Assembly: GCA_002050125.1 (NCBI GenBank)
Contig: MWTA01000027.1
Span: forward strand, 1-64,000
DNA: 64,000 nt
Source of the DNA: Anaerolineae bacterium UTCFX2
GTDB taxonomy: Bacteria > Chloroflexota > Anaerolineae > Anaerolineales > UBA4823
Direction of reading: 5' to 3'
Part shown: positions 53,436 through 62,348 of the stretch, piece by piece
How positions within the stretch are numbered: the first letter of the stretch is position 1
How the letters are laid out: each line of letters opens with the position of its first letter
Translations under genes and position numbers: made by a program
The notes under the pieces: generated by a model
Told to the model about the DNA's origin: nothing
Seen by the model: the letters and a program-made list of their open reading frames with translations, nothing else
Database searches by the model: none

Positions 53436-54782
53436 ATGAAAGGGAAAAAGAAAATCAGGGTCTATCTGCTTACGTTTGGAGTGTTGCTGACCAGCGTAGC
53501 CTGTGCCTTTTCCGGAAAACCTGCACCAACCCCAACCGTTACTATTCTTCCAATACTGCCAACCTCTACCATCGCCTCATCTGGGGTGGTCGAAACGCCA
53601 GGTTCCGTTCCAGAGACCCAACCGCCAACGCCCGATACAGGCGCGTTGATCGTGGCTTATACCAACGAGAATAACGTATCTATCTGGTTGCAAGGGGCGA
53701 TCAAGCAGTTGACCACTTCCAGCGACGCCTATGAGCCGCGGCTTTCCCCGGATGGGAAAATAATCGCCTTTTTACGGACGATCGATGCCTTTCATCTGGA
53801 AATCTGGGCGGTCGATTCGAACGGTGAGAACCAGCGCCGGCTTGTCGGCGTGGAGGATCTGGACGCAATTGGGGGTGGTGTGCGCGATCCCGCCGCGCTG
53901 GCGATTATCCCTTACCGTTTCCGCTGGATTCCGGGTTCTCACAACCTGGCGTTCAACACCCAACAGGTATTTCAAGGACCTGGCTTGAGTTTGCTAAACG
54001 ATTTATACGTGGTGGACGCCGACAGCCTGCAAATTAATCACTTGTTCCTGTCAGGCTGGGGCGGCGAATTCTTTTATTCACCCGATGGGTCTCAGATCGC
54101 CATCTCCCAGCCGGATCAAATACTCCTGACGAACGCGGATGGCAGCCAATACCGCTCGGCGTTGCGCTATGATCCGGTCACGACCTATTCCGAATACCGA
54201 TTTTATGCCAGACCGGTCTGGGCGCCGGATGGTTCTTTTTTGTTGGCAGCGATCCCCCCGGTTGATCCCCTGGCTCAGCCGCCACAAGCGACCGAAATCT
54301 GGCGCATTTCAGCCGATGATACATCGCCGGCGCTGGCAGGCAGCGTGTTCGCCGTGCCCTTCCAGGAACAATCGGTGGCTTTTTCGCCCGATCTTGAACG
54401 GATTGCGTTCCTTAAAGAGACCGGTCAGCCGCAGGAGAACTTGCGCGAGCTGCACTTAGCCACCGTGGATGGGTTGGGTGATTTCGTCTATTCAAAAGCC
54501 AGTCCGATCGTTTTTCAGAGCTGGTCAACCGATTCGACCCGCTTTGTCTACTCAACCGGACTGGCGCCTGAGACGTGGATCGGCAGCCTTGAAGAGACCC
54601 CTCTGGGTCTCAGCCCCGACTTCAACGGCGCGCAAGGGCTATCTTGGGTAAATTCTACACAGTTTCTTTTCTGGCTGCCGGCTGGAAACGGGTTCGAGCT
54701 GCATCTGGCAGACATCGATGGCGGCTCAAAGCTCCTGGATACCGTCTTTGGGGTACGACCCTTCTTTTCGTTTCATCGATAA
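53436..54782 (+). CDS. TolB-like beta-propeller lipoprotein
   Basis: 448 aa. N-terminus MKGKKKIRVYLLTFGVLL followed by TSVAC: a lipoprotein signal with Cys23 (lipobox imperfect, Ser at -3). A Pro/Thr-rich spacer (about 30-70) leads to a WD40/TolB-like propeller: YEPRLSPDGKIIAFL, FFYSPDGSQIAI, PVWAPDGSFLLAA and SVAFSPDLERIAFL mark blades. No enzyme motif. The start at 53436 follows GGAGG; an in-frame ATG at 53415 is also possible. It faces the sigma-propeller fusions across a divergent promoter region, and its propeller resembles theirs in type, so it probably belongs to the same envelope module. Confidence 0.8.
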   Translation: MKGKKKIRVYLLTFGVLLTSVACAFSGKPAPTPTVTILPILPTSTIASSGVVETPGSVPETQPPTPDTGALIVAYTNENNVSIWLQGAIKQLTTSSDAYEPRLSPDGKIIAFLRTIDAFHLEIWAVDSNGENQRRLVGVEDLDAIGGGVRDPAALAIIPYRFRWIPGSHNLAFNTQQVFQGPGLSLLNDLYVVDADSLQINHLFLSGWGGEFFYSPDGSQIAISQPDQILLTNADGSQYRSALRYDPVTTYSEYRFYARPVWAPDGSFLLAAIPPVDPLAQPPQATEIWRISADDTSPALAGSVFAVPFQEQSVAFSPDLERIAFLKETGQPQENLRELHLATVDGLGDFVYSKASPIVFQSWSTDSTRFVYSTGLAPETWIGSLEETPLGLSPDFNGAQGLSWVNSTQFLFWLPAGNGFELHLADIDGGSKLLDTVFGVRPFFSFHR

Positions 54783-54896
54783 TTGATAAAAATCGTTTAT
54801 ACTCAAGATAACCAACTATTTTGGATATTCTCTCCCTGGAATGTCCTGTCTTGAGAGACCGTCTTTGGCATAAGGGTTGCATCTTGATCATCAGCT

Positions 54897-56132
54897 ATGA
54901 CGGGCGAACGAATAAAACCTGACATTCAAGACCTGCCGCCTTTTTCTGGGCTGAATGCTGAGGCGCGCCGTTTTCTACAAAGCCGGCTGAGAAGCTATGT
55001 ATTCTCGGCTGGAGACACGATCGTCGGACGGGGAAAACGCGGCGGGTTTTGGGCGCTGGTCGGCTTTGGATTGATCGACCTTGATTTTGGAAATCAGAAC
55101 TTACAGACCTTGCTCCCTGGACAGGCGTTTGGGGAAGCCATGCTGTGCGAGGATGCGCCGAGCCAGGCTGCCGTAACCGCCCGCTCAGAGGCGGGGTTGT
55201 GGGTGCTCACGCGCACAGACTGGCTGGAAGCGGTTCGCCAGAGCCCATCCTTAAAACCGGTAAAAATATCCACAAAGAAGAATTTCCCCTGGGTTTGGCT
55301 GACTGCTGGATTGATCCTGTTGCTGTTCACGGTCTTTTTTGTCGGTTCGGACTTGCTCCAATTCACCAATGAGCGGGTGGTTGGATACACACTTAATGTG
55401 AACAGACCAGACTTGGCGGAAAGATATCTTGAATTTTCACTGAGATGGCAGCCGCGTACCGCCCTGCTGTACGACGCTTACGGGTACTCGCTGTATGTCC
55501 AGGGGAAACAGAGCCCGGCGATAAAGGCATTTGAGCAGGCAATCGCGGCTGACGCGCTGTTGGCTTCGGCTCAAAATAATCTGGGTGTGACACTCTTAGG
55601 GAGTTGGCAGACTTCGCAGGCAATTCAGCATTTGGAGCAAGCGGTAGAGCTTGACCCAGGCAACCCGGAGGCTTACTTCAACCTGGCGAACGCTTATCAG
55701 GCAGCCGGCAATCAGGAAGCGGCGATAAAAACTTATCATCGGGTGATCGAGCTTGCTCCCGACCGAATGGATGCCCAAGAACAGTGGGCAAGCCTGATGA
55801 TGAAAAAAGGGGAATATGACGCGGCTGAGCAGGTCTGGAATGAGGTCTTACAAGCGGATCCAGCCAATGCCAGGGCGCATCGCAATCTGGGGATCATGGC
55901 TGTGCTGGAAGATCGCTCCGGTGAAGCGCTGTTGGAATTGAAGCAGGCATATGAGGCGGGCGTCCGGGACGCGGAAATGTATCTTTATCTGGGATTGGCG
56001 TTCAGCGCGCTTGACCAGCCGGAGAAAGCCACGGCTGCCTTTGAAAGCGCCCTGACGTTAACCAACGATCCTGCGCTAATCCAATTGGTTCAATTTCATT
56101 TGCAGGATATCGGAGGGAAGACTGTGCCGTGA
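54897..56132 (+). CDS. CRP-like sensor domain - TM - extracytoplasmic TPR protein
   Basis: 411 aa, not recognised as a named family. Residues 10-115 form a cyclic-nucleotide-binding (CRP-type) beta-roll; the phosphate cassette reads PGQAFGEAMLCEDAPSQAAV (74-93), where the usual Arg is Gln, so cAMP binding in the standard way is doubtful. A TM helix (about 131-151) follows, then four to six TPR units (about 190-395; AQNNLGVTLLGSWQTSQAIQ, EAYFNLANAYQAAGNQEAAI). By the positive-inside rule (KISTKKNF before the TM) the sensor is cytoplasmic and the TPRs outside. It may relay a signal or hold surface proteins. No Shine-Dalgarno sequence is visible at the ATG. Confidence 0.8.
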   Translation: MTGERIKPDIQDLPPFSGLNAEARRFLQSRLRSYVFSAGDTIVGRGKRGGFWALVGFGLIDLDFGNQNLQTLLPGQAFGEAMLCEDAPSQAAVTARSEAGLWVLTRTDWLEAVRQSPSLKPVKISTKKNFPWVWLTAGLILLLFTVFFVGSDLLQFTNERVVGYTLNVNRPDLAERYLEFSLRWQPRTALLYDAYGYSLYVQGKQSPAIKAFEQAIAADALLASAQNNLGVTLLGSWQTSQAIQHLEQAVELDPGNPEAYFNLANAYQAAGNQEAAIKTYHRVIELAPDRMDAQEQWASLMMKKGEYDAAEQVWNEVLQADPANARAHRNLGIMAVLEDRSGEALLELKQAYEAGVRDAEMYLYLGLAFSALDQPEKATAAFESALTLTNDPALIQLVQFHLQDIGGKTVP

Positions 56133-56223
56133 TCGATTTCAAGAAAGGAGATGCCCAGCATTTAATTGACGTATGTTCAGTTTTCAATCAGACAATAATA
56201 TTCATTTTTAGGGAGAATGTGAA

Positions 56224-56646
56224 ATGACGAAAATCCGTATTCTGTTTGTTGCCGCGGTGCTCATCGCGGTGTTGATCCCCGTAGCAGCCAGCGCTGCAGG
56301 CGTGTTCTATTGCAGCACTTTGATCGGCTCCGGTGGAAATGGCACATATGCTTTCCCTTGGGCTTGCAGCACGAATGCCCAACTGCAGCATATCATCAAC
56401 GATATCATTTGCCAAACCTACCGGGGCGGTCATCTCTATCAGATCTTTTCCGGGTACTATGTCCATCACAGCATTGTTTGGGTTGGGACAGGACAGACCT
56501 GCACGGTAACTTCAACCGAATACCGCGGGTACCCGCCAAACACAGGTGTGGATTTGCCGCTTCCACTGATCCTGGCGGCGGTGGCTGTTGCCGGGGTCGC
56601 GCTGGTCGGGGCAGGAATGATGCTGAAGAGGAAATCTGCCAGCTAA
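56224..56646 (+). CDS. Small secreted protein with C-terminal sortase signal (YPPNTG)
   Basis: 140 aa. A signal peptide (1-about 25, cleavage near AASAA-G) precedes a mature region of about 80 residues with four cysteines (30, 48, 63, 93), likely two disulfides. The C-terminus has YPPNTG (103-108), a hydrophobic stretch (about 111-133) and the positive tail KRKSAS: a cell-wall sorting signal with PPNTG in place of LPxTG. Cleavage between Thr and Gly would leave the protein covalently attached. The sortase gene follows 79 bp downstream. AGGGAG precedes the ATG. Function of the mature part is unknown. Confidence 0.8.
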   Translation: MTKIRILFVAAVLIAVLIPVAASAAGVFYCSTLIGSGGNGTYAFPWACSTNAQLQHIINDIICQTYRGGHLYQIFSGYYVHHSIVWVGTGQTCTVTSTEYRGYPPNTGVDLPLPLILAAVAVAGVALVGAGMMLKRKSAS

Positions 56647-56654
56647 TTCTTTTT

Positions 56655-56688
56655 GAGCCTGCGCCATCCAGACAGATGGCGCAGGCTC
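56655..56688 (+). terminator. 14-bp hairpin between sortase substrate and sortase
   Basis: GAGCCTGCGCCATC (56655-56668), 6-nt loop, GATGGCGCAGGCTC (56675-56688), all perfect. No T-run follows. It may be a partial terminator or an mRNA stabiliser that lowers sortase expression relative to its substrate. Its inner arms match the hairpin at 8091-8118. Confidence 0.55.
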
Positions 56689-56725
56689 CCTCAATCCGAT
56701 CAATCTTGAATCACCCGGTCAATGG

Positions 56726-57622
56726 ATGAGTAATCCAGTGCGATCACCTGCCGTGCAAAGAAGAGACGTAAAAAAAGGGCGTTGGATCAGCGACCTGCTG
56801 GTCGCAGCCGGGTTGCTGCTGCTGGCTGGCGTGCTGCTGGCGTTGTTAAAGACCTCGCTGGCGACTTCTCAATTGAACGAGTTTCGCTATCTTCAATCCA
56901 ATATCGAGCTTGCAGGACCGCTCCCGACTTTGCCGCCTAAGATCGTTCCGCCTGAGCCTGTGCCGTTGATTTTCATGCCGATTGTCTTGAAAGCAGAATT
57001 ATCAGAAATTGCCGCGGCGCAACCGGCGGAAACCGATTTACCGGCAGGGGAAGAACCGCAAGAAAATCCGCAGGTGGAAGAAAGCCTGCCTCCAGGCGTC
57101 AGAGCGGGTCCCTCGGCTGGTCCGGTGGTTCGGATCGTGATACCGGATTTGCGCGTCGACCGGGCGGTGGTGCCGGTGGGATTAAAACGCAGTTCCGGTC
57201 AGCAATTAGAGTGGAACACCGATGCCCTTTTTTCAACGGCTAATAGATCGGACCTGGTGGGGCAGATCGAGGCTTCGGTCAATCCTGGCGATGGCGGCAA
57301 TATTGTCTTGTTGGGGCATAATTACAACAATGGCTGGTACGCAAACGCTGGGGTTTTTGTAAACTTACAAAATCTGAAACCCGGCAGCCAGATCACCGTG
57401 TACACCCAGGACGGAAGCGAATATCGTTACAGCGTTCAGGTCGTTAAAAAAATTCCCTGGCAGCAGCAAAGCGCCTCCGAACTGGAGAAACATCAAAAAT
57501 ACCTCTGGCCAACCGACCACGAACAATTGACCCTGGTCACGTGCGGTGGGGCGAATCTCCTGAACTGGTCTGCCAGAATTTACGTGGTTGCCACGCCGAT
57601 GCTCAACACCGCCGGCAATTGA
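56726..57622 (+). CDS. Sortase
   Basis: Membrane-anchored transpeptidase, 298 aa. A TM helix (about 22-43) at the N-terminus, then a Pro/Glu-rich spacer of about 80 residues, then the sortase beta-barrel (about 130-295). The catalytic triad is His198 (LLGHNYNN), Cys273 (TLVTCGG) and Arg284 (SARIYVVA). It resembles the small class D/E/F sortases more than SrtA. Within the spacer, PLIFMPIVLK resembles a motif I recall from many secreted Chloroflexi proteins. The upstream gene encodes the probable substrate. Its stop codon directly abuts the stop of the convergent rhodanese gene. Confidence 0.9.
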   Translation: MSNPVRSPAVQRRDVKKGRWISDLLVAAGLLLLAGVLLALLKTSLATSQLNEFRYLQSNIELAGPLPTLPPKIVPPEPVPLIFMPIVLKAELSEIAAAQPAETDLPAGEEPQENPQVEESLPPGVRAGPSAGPVVRIVIPDLRVDRAVVPVGLKRSSGQQLEWNTDALFSTANRSDLVGQIEASVNPGDGGNIVLLGHNYNNGWYANAGVFVNLQNLKPGSQITVYTQDGSEYRYSVQVVKKIPWQQQSASELEKHQKYLWPTDHEQLTLVTCGGANLLNWSARIYVVATPMLNTAGN

Positions 57623-58486
57623 TCAACCGTCATTTGCGCCGGTGGCAATCGGGCGCTGTCTGTCGGTAATCCACTCGCTCCATGAGCCAGCATAAACTTT
57701 AGCATCGCCCAAGCCAGCCAGCTTCATTGCCAACATATTGTGGATAGACGTCACCCCCGAACCGCAATAAAAAACTACTCGCTCGGCTGGCACACCTTCG
57801 GTCATTTTTCCGTAGAGGCGGCGCAGTTCTTCTGGGGATTTGAACGTGCCATCGGCGGCAAGGTTATCCGTATATGGAACATTGTGGGCGCCAGGAATAT
57901 GACCCGCGACGGGGTCAATCGGCTCTACCTCGCCGCGGAAGCGTTCGGGGGCGCGACCGTCGAGCAATCTGAAATTCGGATCCAGACGAATCCACTCAAC
58001 TTCTGCGGTGGTTACGAAGCAATCTAAAGGCGGCTGGGCGGCGAATTCTCTGGCACTCCGCTTTATTGTCCCGCCTTCTACTGGGCGGTCCTCTGCGAGC
58101 CATTTTTGCCAGCCTCCATCTAAAATCGCGGCGTTTTCATGACCCAGCCAGCGCAGCATCAGCCACAAGCGCACCGCCGCCAGCGAGCCGCCCAGGTCGT
58201 CGTAAGCCACGACCTGAACCCCGGGACCAATGCCAAGCGCCCCGAACCGACGGGCGGCGTCTGCGGGCGCCGGCAGCGGATGGCGCCCCGTGACGCCAGG
58301 GACAACTGGAGCTGAAAGATCGCGATCCAGGTGTACGTAGATCGCGCCCGGGATGTGCGCCCGTTGGTAGTCACTCTCTTTCTCGTCGGGTTTGGATAAG
58401 AGAAAACGGCAATCCGCAACGAGCCAGTCCGGGTCAGTCAAGTGTAAAGCGAGTTCTTCGGTCGAGATCAGTAGATTGTATGACAT
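57623..58486 (-). CDS. Two-domain sulfurtransferase (rhodanese / 3-mercaptopyruvate type)
   Basis: 287 aa, two rhodanese domains: an inactive N-terminal one (about 8-135) and an active C-terminal one with Cys241 in FYCGSGVTS. CGSGVT favours 3-mercaptopyruvate over thiosulfate (CRxGxR/T) as substrate. DCRFLL, HIPGAIYVHLDRDLS and LLDGRAPERFRGE are family motifs. It transfers sulfane sulfur in the cytoplasm; no signal peptide. AAGGTG precedes the ATG and TGATATAAT lies about 20 nt upstream. Confidence 0.92.
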   Translation of the reverse strand: MSYNLLISTEELALHLTDPDWLVADCRFLLSKPDEKESDYQRAHIPGAIYVHLDRDLSAPVVPGVTGRHPLPAPADAARRFGALGIGPGVQVVAYDDLGGSLAAVRLWLMLRWLGHENAAILDGGWQKWLAEDRPVEGGTIKRSAREFAAQPPLDCFVTTAEVEWIRLDPNFRLLDGRAPERFRGEVEPIDPVAGHIPGAHNVPYTDNLAADGTFKSPEELRRLYGKMTEGVPAERVVFYCGSGVTSIHNMLAMKLAGLGDAKVYAGSWSEWITDRQRPIATGANDG

Positions 58487-58789
58487 GGCATCACCTTCGC
58501 CCGAATTATATCAAAAGGCGCTTGTTCGATTGCGTTTGTTTAGAGTCCGCTTTACCACTTTCGTCCTCTATGGGATAATTCGCACAGACCGGATTGAATT
58601 CTTGCTTTCGCTGACAAATTGCCAGTCATTGATCCAACAAGCCAGGGGCTGGCGTGGGGTTCTTCGTGCGGATTGTATATAATGGCTTTCGTTCATCGGT
58701 GGGAAGATCATTGAGGAATATGTGGGCAGTCAGCGGGGAAAGCAACTTCTTATGGATACAATGTTCGGGGATCGTAACTTGGAGATGCG
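58487..58789. other. Divergent intergenic region, rhodanese / GH13 genes
   Basis: 303 bp without a convincing gene. It holds the minus-strand promoter TGATATAAT (58513-58505) for the sulfurtransferase and a plus-strand TATAAT (58678-58683) for the GH13 gene, whose leader would be about 100 nt. A 29-codon frame at 58720-58809 with three Trp codons overlaps the GH13 start; I do not consider it supported. No other structure was seen. Confidence 0.6.
58505..58513 (-). promoter_or_regulatory. Extended -10 promoter of the sulfurtransferase gene
   Basis: TGATATAAT on the minus strand, 18-20 nt before the ATG. No -35 found. Confidence 0.5.
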
Positions 58790-61700
58790 ATGAATCGGAT
58801 AAACGATAAGCGGCAAGCATATATGCTGGAGTTACATGTTTCGCGGCAGGCGCGTGAAAGATATCAATTCGATCAGGCGTTATTTGCGACAAATGGGAAT
58901 GTGATCTTTGCGGATTTTCGCGCCGCCCGGTTATTTGCCCAAAAACTGAATGAACAGCGCGGTGTTTCACGGCATCCCGAAAGAGCGGTGAAGGCAGGTC
59001 AGATCAATGCCATGGGTCTGATCGACGAAATTCTGCACGCAGTCGTCGACGAATATCGCAAACAGATCGATCCTCTTGTGGTGGAAAAAGCCCTCGCATG
59101 GCTGGAGCGCAAGTTTAGCGCTGAGGGGATGGATCGGCTCTTGCTGGAATTTGTGCAGCAGTTCCCTCCCATGGCAGTTTATCGCGGCCTGATGAGCGCT
59201 GAAGATTATTTGGCTGCGGCTTCGCTGCGAGAAGACGGCAGAACCACGCCGAATCGCGAGTTGGCGCTGGAAGAGCTTCTCATGCTCTGGCTGGCAAACG
59301 CGAATCCGGCTTTCGCCCCCACGCTCGAGCTGTTTGACGACCGCGATCTTGAGCGCACAACGGTCTACGCCGAAATATTTCCGGAGTTGGTGCGTTTCTT
59401 CGATACCCAGCCAAAGTTCGGTCCGGATTCAGAGAACCTGATCGAAATGCTTCAGAAACCTGCCAGGCTGCATCCACACTCATTAGCGGATCAGCTTGAT
59501 TTTATACGCCGGAAGTGGGGGAAGTTGATTTCCTTTATTATCATTCGCTTGTTGAGCAGCCTGGATTTGATCCGCGAAGAAACCAAACCGGTTTTTGGCG
59601 TGGGCGGTCAGCCGCAGACATGGGTTTATGAGTTTCGCGGTCCCGAATATGAATTCGAGCCGGAGCGCTTCAGCCAGGATGTTTACTGGATGCCCAACCT
59701 GGTGCTCTTGGCTAAGAACTCGTATGTCTGGCTCGACCAGCTTTCGCGCAAATATAGCCGGGCGATTGTCCGCTTGGACCAGATCCCTGAAGCGGAGTTT
59801 GAAACCCTGGCGCGCTGGGGGATCACCGGACTGTGGCTGATTGGTTTGTGGGAGCGCAGCCGGGCTTCACAGCGGATCAAGCAACTGCGCGGGAACGCAG
59901 AATCGATCGCGTCGGCTTATTCCTTGCTCAGTTACGATATCGCGGCTGATTTGGGTGGCGATGAGGCTTATCAGGCGTTGAAGGAGATGGCTGCCAGGCA
60001 CGGCATCCGGCTGGCTTCGGATATGGTGCCGAACCACATGGGGATCGATTCGCATTGGATGATCAACCACCCGGACTGGTTCATTCAGGTGCAAGACCCG
60101 CCGTTTCCGTCCTATTCATTCAACGGGCCCAATCTATCCTCCGATGACCGGGTAGGTATTTTCATCGAAGACCATTATTATGATAACAGCGATGCAGCTG
60201 TGGTTTTCAAACGCGTGGATTTCTGGACCGGTGAAGCGCGCTATATCTACCACGGCAACGACGGCACATCCATGCCCTGGAACGATACGGCGCAGCTCAA
60301 TTATCTGCTGCCCGAGGTGCGCGAGGCGGTGATCCAGACCATCCTGCACGTTGCACGTGGGTTTCCGATCATTCGCTTTGACGCCGCCATGACGCTGGCT
60401 AAACGACATTATCAGCGGCTTTGGTTCCCCGAGCCTGGCTCCGGAGGGGATATTCCCAGCCGGGCAGAATTCGGGATGACCAAACAGCAGTTCGATCAAG
60501 CCTTTCCAGAGGAGTTTTGGCGGATGGTTGTGGATCGCGTGGCGCAGGAGTTGCCGGATACCCTGCTGCTTGCCGAAGCGTTCTGGTTGATGGAAGGTTA
60601 TTTTGTGCGCACGCTTGGCATGCATCGCGTCTATAACAGCGCCTTCATGAACATGCTGCGCGACGAGAAAAACCAGGAGTACCGCCTGGTAATCAAGAAC
60701 ACGATGGAGTTCGACCCAGAGATCTTGAAGCGCTTTGTGAACTTTATGAACAATCCCGACGAGCGCACCGCGGTGGACCAGTTTGGCAAAGGCGATAAAT
60801 ACTTCGGAATTTGCACCCTGATGGCGACCATGCCCGGTTTGCCCATGTTCGGACATGGTCAGGTTGAAGGGTTCACCGAGAAATACGGCATGGAATTTCG
60901 TTATGCCAAATGGCATGAAGAACCGGATCACGCGCTGGTCGAGCGACACGTTCGCGAGATCTTCCCGCTGCTGCGCCAGCGTTACCTCTTCGCTGAAGTG
61001 GTCAATTTTCGATTGTATGATTTTTTTACCCAGGACGGTTACGTCAACGAGGACGTTTACGCGTTTTCAAACCGCGCCGGGGAGCGGACTGCCCTGGTCG
61101 TTTTCCACAACCGCTACGCCGAGGTGAGCGGTTGGATCCACCGGTCTGCGGCTTTTTCGATCAAGACGGGTCAGGATGAGCAGAAAATGCTGGTTCAAAC
61201 CTCCTTATCCGAGGATTTGCGGCTGCACGATGACCCGAATGCCTTTGTGATTTTCAGGGAGCACGTAAGCGGGCTGGAATTCATCCGCCCCAGCCAGATG
61301 CTAATAAAGCAGGGGATGTATTTCGAATTGCGCGCCTATCAATATCAGGTATTTCTCGATTTTCGCGAAGTATTTCAAGACGCCGCGCACCCTTATGCGG
61401 AATTGAACGGGATGCTCAACGGTCAGGGCACGCCGGACATCGCTGAAGCCCTGCGCGAATACTCGCTGCGGGATGTGCTGACGCCCTATCGCGAGATCGT
61501 CAATGCCGGCATGTTCAGATGGCTGATCGACAACCGCGCCGGATCGGACCGGTTCGAGCAGCCGAATTTGGACGCGGCAATTGCCGAGTTTGACCAAAAG
61601 TTGACCGCGCTCTTAGCCGCCATCCAGCCGCGGATTGGAAATGATGCCGCTCTCGATCCGGTGAGGAATGAAATCCACAACGACCTGGTTTTTGTTTTGA

Positions 61701-62329
61701 CAGCCGAAACGCTGGAGGTCGGCGCGCCGAAGAAGAAGCGCGCCAGCAAGACCCAGGATCGGGCGCTTCCTTTCTCAAGCGCTAAATTGGAACTCGACCT
61801 TTCTGGAGCCAGCCCGGAAGTATGGGGAACGCTGCTGTGCGCCATCATTACCGGCAAGCTGGGTAAACTTGGGGGGGAGGCTGGGTTTGCGTCCCGCAGC
61901 CGCGCCTGGCTCGACGACTGGCTGCTGGAGAAGGTCATCGCCAGGGCGTTGTCTGACATGGGGATGCAGCCGGACACTGCCAGAAGACAGACAGATCTGG
62001 CGCGGGTGATCCTCTCCAATCAAGGTTGGTCGGATTCGAAAGATGGCGCGCCCGCGCTTGCCAGTAACTTGCTCAATTCCTGGCTGGCAGACGAAGCTGC
62101 CAGGCGGTTCTTGCATACCCACCCCTACGACGGGATCTTATGGTTCAACCGGGAGGCTTTTGAGGAGTTAGCCTGGTGGACCGTTATTTTTGAATTGATC
62201 CAATGCAGAACTAATCCAAGGCTGGCTCCAGCCAGGCTGAGCAGAGCGATCACAGGTATTCGCGAAGTATGGGACGAGCTGAACAGTGCGAAGAAGCGAT
62301 CGGGGTATCAGTTGGAAAAATTAGTCTGA
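58790..62329 (+). CDS. Very large GH13-type (alpha-amylase family) protein
   Basis: 1179 aa. A TIM-barrel of the alpha-amylase family lies in the middle: region I DMVPNHMG (about 410-417), region II IIRFDAAM with the nucleophile Asp (about 531), region III LLAEAFW with acid/base Glu (about 597). Region IV, usually NHD, reads NNPDE (about 653), so a substrate-binding His is missing. The N-terminal 350 residues and the C-terminal 280 (helical, with a basic linker KKKRASK) are not recognised. No signal peptide, so probably cytoplasmic. Its neighbours, a GH57 protein and glycogen synthase, suggest alpha-glucan metabolism. GGAG precedes the ATG. Confidence 0.85.
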   Translation: MNRINDKRQAYMLELHVSRQARERYQFDQALFATNGNVIFADFRAARLFAQKLNEQRGVSRHPERAVKAGQINAMGLIDEILHAVVDEYRKQIDPLVVEKALAWLERKFSAEGMDRLLLEFVQQFPPMAVYRGLMSAEDYLAAASLREDGRTTPNRELALEELLMLWLANANPAFAPTLELFDDRDLERTTVYAEIFPELVRFFDTQPKFGPDSENLIEMLQKPARLHPHSLADQLDFIRRKWGKLISFIIIRLLSSLDLIREETKPVFGVGGQPQTWVYEFRGPEYEFEPERFSQDVYWMPNLVLLAKNSYVWLDQLSRKYSRAIVRLDQIPEAEFETLARWGITGLWLIGLWERSRASQRIKQLRGNAESIASAYSLLSYDIAADLGGDEAYQALKEMAARHGIRLASDMVPNHMGIDSHWMINHPDWFIQVQDPPFPSYSFNGPNLSSDDRVGIFIEDHYYDNSDAAVVFKRVDFWTGEARYIYHGNDGTSMPWNDTAQLNYLLPEVREAVIQTILHVARGFPIIRFDAAMTLAKRHYQRLWFPEPGSGGDIPSRAEFGMTKQQFDQAFPEEFWRMVVDRVAQELPDTLLLAEAFWLMEGYFVRTLGMHRVYNSAFMNMLRDEKNQEYRLVIKNTMEFDPEILKRFVNFMNNPDERTAVDQFGKGDKYFGICTLMATMPGLPMFGHGQVEGFTEKYGMEFRYAKWHEEPDHALVERHVREIFPLLRQRYLFAEVVNFRLYDFFTQDGYVNEDVYAFSNRAGERTALVVFHNRYAEVSGWIHRSAAFSIKTGQDEQKMLVQTSLSEDLRLHDDPNAFVIFREHVSGLEFIRPSQMLIKQGMYFELRAYQYQVFLDFREVFQDAAHPYAELNGMLNGQGTPDIAEALREYSLRDVLTPYREIVNAGMFRWLIDNRAGSDRFEQPNLDAAIAEFDQKLTALLAAIQPRIGNDAALDPVRNEIHNDLVFVLTAETLEVGAPKKKRASKTQDRALPFSSAKLELDLSGASPEVWGTLLCAIITGKLGKLGGEAGFASRSRAWLDDWLLEKVIARALSDMGMQPDTARRQTDLARVILSNQGWSDSKDGAPALASNLLNSWLADEAARRFLHTHPYDGILWFNREAFEELAWWTVIFELIQCRTNPRLAPARLSRAITGIREVWDELNSAKKRSGYQLEKLV

Positions 62330-62348
62330 ATCGATTGCCTGGAAGTCA

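Noticed and set aside
58720-58809. 29-codon ORF with three Trp codons overlapping the GH13 start, possible leader peptide
   Set aside because: No terminator/antiterminator pair and no reason for Trp control of a glucan gene; spacing to GAGG is poor.
60134-60949. 271-codon open frame on the minus strand inside the GH13 gene
   Set aside because: A shadow of a strongly supported gene; GC-rich coding DNA gives long antisense frames. No family features.
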